A stretch of DNA of 64,000 bases from Gluconacetobacter azotocaptans (lineage in GTDB: Bacteria; Pseudomonadota; Alphaproteobacteria; Acetobacterales; Acetobacteraceae), in the NCBI RefSeq assembly GCF_014174355.1, contig NZ_JABEQF010000006.1, positions 248,001-312,000 on the forward strand. Reading direction: 5' to 3'. Each line of letters opens with the position of its first letter. Within the stretch, counting starts at the first letter, position 1. Of the stretch, positions 55,576 through 62,655 are shown piece by piece. The notes under the pieces were generated by a model, which saw only the letters and a program-made list of their open reading frames with translations, ran no database searches and was not told the DNA's origin. A program made the position numbers and the translations under genes.

Positions 55576-57951
55576 ATGCCTACCATCGGGAATGGCTCAC
55601 GTGTTTTCGGATTGCGCATTGCCTTGTTGCTGACGGTGTCTCCGGTGTTCCTGATGTCCCCGGCGCTGGCGGCCGGGGCGGCGTCCCCCGCGGCGGACGC
55701 GTCCCCGGCCGCCGACGCCGGAACGGCCGGCACGAAGGCCGCCACAGACGTCGCTTCCAAAAAAACATCTGCCAAACAGGAAAGTGACGGGATCGAGCAG
55801 GTCACGGTGTCCGCCACGCGGCGCAGCACGGACGTCCAGCACACGCCGATGGCCATCAGCGCCATCAGCGCCAAGACGTTGCAGCAGACCCACGCCCAGA
55901 CGATTGCCGATTACTTCATCCAGGTGCCGGGCCTGAGCATGCAGGACCAGGGGCCGGGGCAGAAACGCTATGCCATCCGCAATCTGACGGCGGCGGGCGA
56001 ACCGCAGGTGGGGCTGTATCTGGACGAAATCCCGATCGCGGGCTTCACCGGAGAAAATACCGATTCCGGATCCGCGCAGCCCGACGTGAAATTGTGGGAC
56101 ATGCAGCGGGTCGAGGTCCTGAAGGGGCCGCAGGGCACGCTGTACGGATCGGGGTCGGAAGGGGGCACCATCCGCATCATCTCGGAACGGCCGGACATGA
56201 CCAGGCTGGGCGGCACCGTGAACAGTTCGATATCGACCTATGCCACCGGCGGCTTCAACAATTCGCAGAGCGGCACCGTCAATGTGCCGATCGTCAAGGA
56301 CAAGCTGTCGATCCGCCTCAGCGCCTATCGCGACAGCAATGCCGGATGGATCAAGCAATACTACCTGCAGCAGAACGGCACCAACAGCACCGACGATTAC
56401 GGCGGCCGCCTGAACATCCGTTATCGCCCGATGGACAACTGGACGATCGATTTCATCGGCTATTACCAGAACGCGAACACCGACGATCTGTCGAACCTCA
56501 ACCCCATCTTCGACAGCGTGGCGCACAGCAAATGGGCGGCGGCCAGCTTCGTGCGCCAGCCGATGCGCGACGAATTCCAGGCCTACAACCTGATTTCGGC
56601 CTACCACATGTCCTGGGCGACGCTGACGGCCATCGCGTCGTGGCAGCAGCGCAAGATGCATTATACCCATGACACGTCGTTCAATTACGGCGTCGATTGT
56701 ACCAGTGGCGATTTCGCAAGCTGCTATCCGCTGGACGTGTTTCAGCAGCGCCTGGCCGCCGGCCAGATCAACGCGGTCGACGACCGCCAGCGGGTAAGCG
56801 CCTGGACGGCCGAGGTGCGCCTGTCCTCGCCGGCGCAGAGCAAAATCCAGTGGACGGTCGGCAGCTTCTATCAGATCCGGAAAAACACGTTCCAGCTCTA
56901 TTACGGTGGGGTGGATTCGGCCGGGTTCTTCGACTTCGATTCAAACGGCAACGCGCCGACCACGATGTTCGCGCGCGCCAACTGGGACCGGACGGAACAG
57001 ATCGCGGGCTTCGGCGAAGCCACGTACCCGATCCTGAAGAACCTGAAACTGACTGGCGGCGTGCGGGTGTTCACCGCCGACCGCAGCCTGACCTCTCTGG
57101 CGATCATGCCGTTCGGCGAGACGAACGCCATCCCGACCTTCTATCCGGGCTCGTCCTCGAACGAGACGTCGGCCACCGGCAAGGCGCTGCTGTCGTATGA
57201 CATCACGCCGCATGCCATGGTCTATGTCCAGGCGGCGGAAGGCTACCGGATCGGCGGGCCGAACCTGCCCGTGGGCTTCACCGTCACCACCCCGGCGCCC
57301 TACGCCCCCGACACGGTGTGGGATTACGAATTCGGCTGGAAGACCGGGTGGCTGCATAACCGCCTGACCTTCAACGGCGCGGTCTACCGCATGAACTGGT
57401 CGAACATCCAGCAGCAGGGCACCGACCCCTCCGGCGCGTTCGATTTCATCACCAATGCGGGTTCGGCGACCGCCACCGGGGTCGAGGCCGAAGTGGCGGT
57501 ACGGCCGATCCGCCCGCTGCAACTGGGAATGGGCGCCAATTACACCGACGCCCATCTGGTGGGCCGGCAGCCCTACCAGCCCCTGCCGGTCAACCAGACG
57601 CAATCCGGGGATGATCTGCCCTACGTGCCGCGCTGGACGCTGAACGCGAACGCGACCTACAGCTTCGACGTGCTGGGCCTGCCGAGCTGGGTGCGCGGCG
57701 ACGTCGCCTATCAAAGCGGCCGCACCACGGCCTTCAACCGCGCCAGCCCGAACTATGCCTATATCGGCGGCTGGTTCCTGGCCAACATCAATGTCGGGAC
57801 CAAGATCGGGCGTTACAGCGCGCAGATCTACGCCAACAACGTCCTGAACCGGCAGACCCGCGTTTCGGGCCGCCTGAACTCGGTCCAGCCGCTGGTCATC
57901 AACTCGGCCCCGCCGGCGACGATCGGCCTGAGCCTGACGGCGGAGTTCTGA
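55576..57951 (+). CDS. TonB-dependent outer-membrane receptor
   Basis: A 791-residue receptor that imports a substrate across the outer membrane using TonB. The signal peptide (core ALLLTVSPVFLMSPALA) is followed by an alanine-rich linker and the TonB box region EQVTVSATRR near residue 77. The plug shows VEVLKGPQGTLYGSGSEGG near residue 179, and the barrel ends with the C-terminal LSLTAEF. The ATG at 55576 follows AGAGGATTT. Receptors of this type often transport iron complexes but in catabolic clusters may import aromatic compounds; the flavin monooxygenase unit upstream hints at that. Confidence 0.9.
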   Translation: MPTIGNGSRVFGLRIALLLTVSPVFLMSPALAAGAASPAADASPAADAGTAGTKAATDVASKKTSAKQESDGIEQVTVSATRRSTDVQHTPMAISAISAKTLQQTHAQTIADYFIQVPGLSMQDQGPGQKRYAIRNLTAAGEPQVGLYLDEIPIAGFTGENTDSGSAQPDVKLWDMQRVEVLKGPQGTLYGSGSEGGTIRIISERPDMTRLGGTVNSSISTYATGGFNNSQSGTVNVPIVKDKLSIRLSAYRDSNAGWIKQYYLQQNGTNSTDDYGGRLNIRYRPMDNWTIDFIGYYQNANTDDLSNLNPIFDSVAHSKWAAASFVRQPMRDEFQAYNLISAYHMSWATLTAIASWQQRKMHYTHDTSFNYGVDCTSGDFASCYPLDVFQQRLAAGQINAVDDRQRVSAWTAEVRLSSPAQSKIQWTVGSFYQIRKNTFQLYYGGVDSAGFFDFDSNGNAPTTMFARANWDRTEQIAGFGEATYPILKNLKLTGGVRVFTADRSLTSLAIMPFGETNAIPTFYPGSSSNETSATGKALLSYDITPHAMVYVQAAEGYRIGGPNLPVGFTVTTPAPYAPDTVWDYEFGWKTGWLHNRLTFNGAVYRMNWSNIQQQGTDPSGAFDFITNAGSATATGVEAEVAVRPIRPLQLGMGANYTDAHLVGRQPYQPLPVNQTQSGDDLPYVPRWTLNANATYSFDVLGLPSWVRGDVAYQSGRTTAFNRASPNYAYIGGWFLANINVGTKIGRYSAQIYANNVLNRQTRVSGRLNSVQPLVINSAPPATIGLSLTAEF

Positions 57952-57990
57952 GGGGAAAAGGAAAGGCCGGGCTTTGCCCGAACGCACCCG

Positions 57991-58095
57991 TTATCCATGA
58001 TCGGGGCCTGAGGCTCTGGACCCCGATCATGAATGAAACGACCGGGTTTCCAAAGGGCGATGCCCTTTGGCGGGTTTCAGGGCAGCGCCCTGAGA
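57991..58095. repeat. Palindromic intergenic repeat, copy D
   Basis: About 105 bp between the TonB receptor and the GNAT gene. It contains CAAAGGGCGATGCCCTTTG (58051-58069) and CAGGGCAGCGCCCTG (58079-58092), preceded by CCATGATCGGGGCC...GGACCCCGATCATG. It matches copy B (24744-24833) read on the other strand. A further CGGGCTTTGCCCG hairpin lies just upstream at 57969-57981. Confidence 0.75.
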
Positions 58096-58126
58096 CTTGC
58101 TCGCGCGAAGCCCTGGCATTTGGCAT

Positions 58127-58957
58127 TTACGGCGCCTCATGGAGGGGCTTGCTCATGTAGACGGTAAAGCCGTCCATGAATGGTTCCTCGCGGTCCACGC
58201 GATAGCCCAGCCGGGTATAGAGCGCGATGTTCTCGGCAAAAAGCCTGTTGGTGTAGAGGCGCACCTCGCCCAGGCCGCGCGTGGCGGCAACCGTTTCGGC
58301 GTGCGCCAGCAGCCGGCGTCCATATCCGCGCCCCTGGAACGCCGGCAGGACGGCCACATTCTCGATCAAGAGATGGTCGGTGTGGGGAACCATCTCGATC
58401 AATGCGGCCAGGCGGCCTTCGGTATGCAGCAGGTCGATGACATGGTCCCGCGCCCTGTCGTGATAGTCCACCGTCATCGGCGTCGGCGCGCGGCCGAGGA
58501 CGGGAAGCCATTTGGCATAGGCCGCGTGCGTCAGGTCGCGGATGGCGGCGGCGTCGGAGGGAAGGGCGCGCCGCAGGATCACGTCCGCAAACAGCCGTGG
58601 CGGCCCGATCTTGAACCAGGCCCTGGCGATCACGCCGTTTTCCACCTCGTAGATGGCCACGACGTCGATTTCGCCGGCGCCGTCGGGGAAGGTGCGCGTG
58701 ACCGTCTCGTGATCGACCACCATGTTGACGACCACCATGCGGTTGACCAGCCGCCCGTGCAGGTTGGGCTCCTGGAAGCGGACCAGGTGGCGTTCGCGGA
58801 TTTCGGCCGCGCCCCGGGCCAGAAGGCGGTCGGGAAATTCGTAATACCGACAGTCCTCGGCCCAGTATTGCATGAAGGCGTCGATATCGCGCGCGTTGTA
58901 CGCGTCGAGCTGTTTCTGCACCGGACGTGCGATGTCGGGGACGCTGCTGCTGGCCAT
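58127..58957 (-). CDS. SnoaL-like/GNAT fusion protein
   Basis: Two domains are joined in one 276-residue protein. Residues 1-120 resemble a SnoaL/NTF2-like fold (VQKQLDAYNARDIDAFMQYW, typical of limonene-hydroxylase and isomerase-like folds). Residues 125-270 are a GNAT acetyltransferase with the acetyl-CoA loop LPAFQGRGYGRRLLAHAE near residue 206 and RLYTNRLFAENIALY. The combination is unusual, and the substrate of neither part is known. The ATG at 58957 follows GGAGAGACAT. A strong terminator lies just upstream of the start. Confidence 0.82.
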   Translation of the reverse strand: MASSSVPDIARPVQKQLDAYNARDIDAFMQYWAEDCRYYEFPDRLLARGAAEIRERHLVRFQEPNLHGRLVNRMVVVNMVVDHETVTRTFPDGAGEIDVVAIYEVENGVIARAWFKIGPPRLFADVILRRALPSDAAAIRDLTHAAYAKWLPVLGRAPTPMTVDYHDRARDHVIDLLHTEGRLAALIEMVPHTDHLLIENVAVLPAFQGRGYGRRLLAHAETVAATRGLGEVRLYTNRLFAENIALYTRLGYRVDREEPFMDGFTVYMSKPLHEAP

Positions 58958-58976
58958 GATATGTCTCTCCAAATGC

Positions 58977-59006
58977 AAAAAACCCCCGCGACGGGTGTCG
59001 CGGGGG
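58977..59006 (-). terminator. Intrinsic terminator on the minus strand
   Basis: A perfect 10-bp GC stem (CCCCCGCGAC with GTCGCGGGGG, loop GGGT read on the plus strand), followed on the minus strand by six T residues. It ends only 19 bp before the GNAT start codon. It may close the transcript of the secreted-protein gene at 59216, or act as an attenuator of the GNAT gene. Confidence 0.85.
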
Positions 59007-59215
59007 GTGGAAGCGTGTCTCGAACGAGCCGTGGCTCAGATGACGGTTTTATCCTTCACCCGCCGGGCCGGAGTCCGGCAGACACGACGAACCCGCCGCG
59101 ATTGCTGCGGCGTCGGCGTCGGTCAGCGCTGTTCCGGGTCTGGCACATTGCCCGATCAGACTGCCCTTTTCTGGTTCGTTGCGTCAAGCGTTCCAGGTCG
59201 GCGCGGGCTCGGCCC

Positions 59216-59770
59216 TCAATGCCCATGGGGCGCCAGGCCCCGGCCGACGATGCTGGAATCCATGTAGGCCTCGCCGAAGCGCGATACGTCGGCGCCGGTA
59301 TTGGGGTCCACGCCATCGCGCGCCATCCCGCCGAGGCAGGCCCGCATACCGATCTTTCGCCCCAGGACGGAAAACCGGATATCCTTGCAGTTCGGCCCGT
59401 CCGCGTCCGCCACCGGGGCGACGGGGGCTGCGGTGTACCGGGTGCGCCTGCCCTGAACCGTGATGTCCTCGGGCCGGGGGGCCGGCCGGTCGAGCGACGA
59501 CAGAGGAATCAGGGTGGAAATGGTGCCCCGGTGCGGCGGCAGGCGTTTCACCTCGCGGGGGCTGGGGGGCCGGTCGGGCCCGGCCGACAGGTCGTAGGTG
59601 CCCACCTGCGCGAACGCCGGGGCAGGGGCCGCGTGTTGTCCGGCTATGTCGCGCGGGGCCGCACCGGTCCCGCGGGCTCCGGCCAGCCCCAGCATCACGG
59701 CGCATGCGGCCGGCAGGACGATTGGCCGGGACCGGTGCCGGCGGGCGAGTAAACACGCGAACAGGGGCAT
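59216..59770 (-). CDS. Predicted secreted hypothetical protein
   Basis: A 184-residue protein with a positively charged N-terminus and a hydrophobic signal stretch (IVLPAACAVMLGLAGA), probably exported. The mature part is proline-rich and has two cysteines (near residues 127 and 143) that could form a disulfide. No family is recognised. The start at 59770 has a close GGGAG. A competing open frame overlaps at 59184-59756 and is rejected because its translation is biased. Confidence 0.5.
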   Translation of the reverse strand: MPLFACLLARRHRSRPIVLPAACAVMLGLAGARGTGAAPRDIAGQHAAPAPAFAQVGTYDLSAGPDRPPSPREVKRLPPHRGTISTLIPLSSLDRPAPRPEDITVQGRRTRYTAAPVAPVADADGPNCKDIRFSVLGRKIGMRACLGGMARDGVDPNTGADVSRFGEAYMDSSIVGRGLAPHGH

Positions 59771-59860
59771 CTCCCGGGTCCTAGTGCCGACGGGCTTATT
59801 CTCCTCCCATACTCTCCACCGGCATGACCGGATGTCAAAGACCCCGGCTCTTGCCTCCGC

Positions 59861-60232
59861 TCACGATCGGGGTGCACCGCGCAGCAGGCCGATCACGCGC
59901 GGCTCGATATGCGGCCACATCAGCGCGAGCACCATCATGAGTGTCGCGAACCCCATGAGCGCGAGCGTCAGACGGGCCGGAATACGTCGGGTGGCGTAGC
60001 TTTGGCGGGCGATCCACAGCCAGCCCGCCGTCACGGCCAGCACGGAGAGGGGCGTCAGCCACCTGTAGGCCTGGGCGAACCACGAGAGCATGCCCCCGAC
60101 CGCGCCGAGCATCACGGCCGGCAGTGCGAACGGCAGCACGCAACACACGCCGCAGGCCAGCGCCGCGGTCGAAGCGGTAACGGCGACTGTGCCGGCGGCA
60201 CGATTGCCGGAGGCATGCATCCCGGCCGTCAT
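59861..60232 (-). CDS. MerT-like small membrane protein
   Basis: A 123-residue inner-membrane protein with three hydrophobic segments. The first has a vicinal cysteine pair followed by a proline (ACGVCCVLPFALPAVMLG), as in the mercuric transport proteins MerT/MerF. It overlaps the upstream cysteine-containing gene by 4 bp (ATGA), so they are co-translated. A divergent MerR-family regulator lies next to the pair. A metal-uptake or detoxification role is likely; the actual metal is not certain, and no merA reductase is in view. Confidence 0.68.
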   Translation of the reverse strand: MTAGMHASGNRAAGTVAVTASTAALACGVCCVLPFALPAVMLGAVGGMLSWFAQAYRWLTPLSVLAVTAGWLWIARQSYATRRIPARLTLALMGFATLMMVLALMWPHIEPRVIGLLRGAPRS

Positions 60233-60597
60233 GCCCCGCATCCCGCCCGGCAACCGCACGCCGCGACCGCGGCATCGGCGCTCCGTCGCGCGAACGGTTC
60301 GAACAGGGCCTCGGCCGCCGCGCGCGCGTCCTCGGGCGCTGTAATCGTCACGGTCACGGCGTCGGTCCGCTCGGTCACGTCGAACAGCAGGAACGCGCAG
60401 CAGCTCTGCTCGCCCGCCACCATCCGGCGCACGTCATCGCCCGTGGACGGATCGTAGGTGAGAGTCAGCCGGAGGTCGTCCCGATGCGACGCCAGCAGCG
60501 CGCGGCGATTGAGATCGGCAATCCACGCCAGCCTTTCCTTGAGGCTTCCGGCATCCAGCGTGCAGGCGATGGGGGTGATATCGTCGGTATCGGGCAT
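60229..60597 (-). CDS. Small cysteine-rich protein of a MerR-linked pair
   Basis: A 122-residue soluble protein with a vicinal cysteine pair in GEQSCCAFLLF (near residue 65) and a cysteine-rich end (ACGCRAGCGA). I do not recognise a named family. Cysteine pairs of this type bind soft metals, and the gene overlaps a MerT-like gene and is divergent to a MerR regulator, so a metal-binding or metal-transfer role is inferred. The ATG at 60597 follows a CAGGAGA-type site. Confidence 0.6.
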   Translation of the reverse strand: MPDTDDITPIACTLDAGSLKERLAWIADLNRRALLASHRDDLRLTLTYDPSTGDDVRRMVAGEQSCCAFLLFDVTERTDAVTVTITAPEDARAAAEALFEPFARRSADAAVAACGCRAGCGA

Positions 60598-60662
60598 GCG
60601 TGTCTCCTGCCTCGCCGATCGCGATTGCCGGCGGCGGAGCGCATCCTTACAAGTTGAAGCCA

Positions 60663-60675
60663 CTTGAGGTTCAAG
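60663..60675. promoter_or_regulatory. MerR-type operator dyad
   Basis: CTTGAGGTTCAAG (CTTGA-N3-TCAAG), a perfect dyad between the divergent genes. On the minus strand it overlaps a TTGAAC -35-like element, with a TGTAAG -10-like element about 19 bp further on. The long spacer is typical of MerR-controlled promoters. Confidence 0.65.
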
Positions 60676-60695
60676 CCCTTTTTCGCGAGGCCTGC

Positions 60696-61148
60696 ATGTC
60701 CGGATACAAGATCGGGGAGCTTGCCGAGCGCACCCGCACGACTGCGTCGACCATTCGCTACTATGAGCAGATCGGACTGCTGCGGCGTCCCGATCGCCAG
60801 GAAGGCAACCAGAGGCGCTACGGCGAGGACGATGTCGCACGGCTGACCTTTATCCGCCGCGGTCGGGCGTTCGGGTTCTCGATCGAGCAGGTCCGCACGC
60901 TTGCCTCCCTGGTCCAGGACCGGTCGCGGTCCTGCATGGAAGCCCGCGACATTGCGCAGGCCCACCTTGCGGACGTGCGCGCCAAACTGCGTGAACTCAA
61001 GGCGCTGGAAAAAAGCATCGCCGTGTTCGTGGCCGCCTGCGATTCGGAGTGCGCGGGCGGCCCCGGCCCCGACTGCGTGATCCTTGACGACCTGTCCGTG
61101 AGCGGTCCCGCGGACAGGAGTGGCTGCTGCAAGGCCCCATCCGCGTGA
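60696..61148 (+). CDS. MerR-family metal-responsive regulator
   Basis: A 150-residue MerR regulator. The N-terminal winged helix ([19 protein letters not shown], then [12 protein letters not shown]) is followed by the dimer helix and a cysteine-rich end. Cysteines at 80, 115, 119 and 127 occupy positions like the metal ligands of MerR and ZntR, and a terminal CC pair (144-145) is extra. It is divergent to the MerT-like pair, with a CTTGA-N3-TCAAG dyad between them. Confidence 0.87.
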   Translation: MSGYKIGELAERTRTTASTIRYYEQIGLLRRPDRQEGNQRRYGEDDVARLTFIRRGRAFGFSIEQVRTLASLVQDRSRSCMEARDIAQAHLADVRAKLRELKALEKSIAVFVAACDSECAGGPGPDCVILDDLSVSGPADRSGCCKAPSA

Positions 61149-61251
61149 TGCCGCGCCCTGGCTTGCGCCTGGGGGGGAATTGGGGTGTGATCGGCGTCCT
61201 TTCTTCGGGGGCGCGCGGACCGGCGCGCCTCAACCGGCCAGGGATCACTGC

Positions 61252-62592
61252 ATGAAATATTCTCGTCTCTGGCTGGTGGGCGGGGCGGCGGCCATCGTGG
61301 CGTTGACCGCCGGGTGCTATGGGCTGGTGCTGCAGCCGGAGAAGGCGACGCTGCCGGTCGCGGCCGGGACGGGGGCGCATCCCGTGCTGCCGCCGCCCAA
61401 CAAGACGTTCATGCCGACGGTCAATATCGCGACCCCCATCGGCTGGAAGGGGGCCGAGGCCCCGCATGCCGCCGCCGGCCTGGCGGTCAGGGCGTATGCC
61501 ACCGGCCTGGACCATCCGCGCTGGCTTTATAAACTGCCCAATGGCGACATCCTGGTCGCGGAATCGAATTCGCCGGGCACCGATATCCAGACCTTCAAGA
61601 ACTGGGTGGCCGGACTGGTCATGGGGGCCGTGGGCGCGGGCGAGAAGAGCCCGAACCGCATCACCCTGCTGCGCGACACCGACGGCGACGGCGTCGCCGA
61701 CCAGCGCACGGTCTTTCTCGATCATCTGTATTCGCCGTTCGGCATGGCGCTGATCGGCGATGCGCTGTATGTCGCGAACGCCAACGCGCTGATGCGCTTC
61801 CCCTACCATGAGGGGCAGACCCGCATCGACGATCCGGGAACCAGGCTGATCGACCTGCCGGCGGGCTACAACCATCACTGGACCAAGAACATCCTGGCCA
61901 GCCCCGACGGCGCCGCGCTGTACGTCACCATCGGGTCGAACAGCAACGTGGCTGACCTGGGCATGGCGGTCGAGGAAGGGCGCGCGCGGATCGACCGCTA
62001 CGACATCGCCAGCGGGACGCTGCGCCCCTTCGCCACCGGCCTGCGCAACCCCAACGGCCTGGCATGGGAACCGCAGACCGGCGCGCTGTGGGCGGTGGTG
62101 AACGAACGCGACGAAATCGGCAGCGACCTGGTGCCCGACTACATCACGGCTGTGCGCGAGGGGGCGTTCTATGGCTGGCCCTACAGCTATTACGGGCAGC
62201 ATGTCGATGTCCGCGTGCAACCGCCCCGCCCCGACCTGGTCGCGCAGGCGATCGCGCCCGATTACGCGCTGGGGCCGCACACGGCGTCGCTGGGCATTGC
62301 CTTTTCCCAGGCCAGCAGCCTGCCCGACGCCTGGCGGCACGGCCTGTTCGTCGCGCAGCACGGATCATGGAACCGCCGGCCCAAGAGCGGTTACCGCGTG
62401 ATCTACGTGCCCTTCGCCGACGGCCGTCCCTCGGGTGTGCCGCAGGACGTGCTGACGGGCTTCCTGGCCGACGACCAGAACCATGTCCACGGCCGCCCCG
62501 TGGGGCTGGCCCTGGACGGCAAAGGCGCGCTGCTGGTCGCCGACGATGTGGGCGACGTCGTCTGGCGGGTGACCGGGGCGGCCGCGCCGTAG
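61252..62592 (+). CDS. Sorbosone/PQQ-type sugar dehydrogenase, lipoprotein
   Basis: A 446-residue soluble quinoprotein-type dehydrogenase with a beta-propeller, like L-sorbosone dehydrogenase and soluble glucose dehydrogenase of acetic acid bacteria. The N-terminus is a lipoprotein signal (VALTAGC, cysteine near residue 22). Typical segments are [45 protein letters not shown], and [12 protein letters not shown]. The ATG at 61252 is preceded by GGGATCACTGC. It would oxidise a sugar or aldehyde in the periplasm. It is convergent to a TonB receptor gene, with a shared hairpin between. Confidence 0.85.
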   Translation: MKYSRLWLVGGAAAIVALTAGCYGLVLQPEKATLPVAAGTGAHPVLPPPNKTFMPTVNIATPIGWKGAEAPHAAAGLAVRAYATGLDHPRWLYKLPNGDILVAESNSPGTDIQTFKNWVAGLVMGAVGAGEKSPNRITLLRDTDGDGVADQRTVFLDHLYSPFGMALIGDALYVANANALMRFPYHEGQTRIDDPGTRLIDLPAGYNHHWTKNILASPDGAALYVTIGSNSNVADLGMAVEEGRARIDRYDIASGTLRPFATGLRNPNGLAWEPQTGALWAVVNERDEIGSDLVPDYITAVREGAFYGWPYSYYGQHVDVRVQPPRPDLVAQAIAPDYALGPHTASLGIAFSQASSLPDAWRHGLFVAQHGSWNRRPKSGYRVIYVPFADGRPSGVPQDVLTGFLADDQNHVHGRPVGLALDGKGALLVADDVGDVVWRVTGAAAP

Positions 62593-62621
62593 GCGGCCCC
62601 GGCGCCGCGCGCCGCGATAGC

Positions 62622-62643
62622 GGGAACGGATTTCTCCGTTCCC
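62622..62643. terminator. Bidirectional hairpin between dehydrogenase and TonB receptor
   Basis: GGGAACGGA (62622-62630) and TCCGTTCCC (62635-62643) form a perfect 9-bp stem with loop TTTC. It lies between the stops of two convergent genes and is likely to end both transcripts. Confidence 0.6.
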
Positions 62644-62655
62644 ACCCCGGCGGTC

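Noticed and set aside
59020-59140. A riboswitch or tRNA-like RNA before the GNAT gene (GTTCGAGAC motif)
   Set aside because: The arms around the motif do not pair as in a tRNA, and no riboswitch consensus I know fits; only the terminator stem is supported.
59184-59756. A 190-codon minus-strand frame overlapping the secreted hypothetical gene
   Set aside because: Its translation is arginine- and proline-biased without a signal peptide; the overlapping frame at 59216-59770 has a plausible signal sequence.
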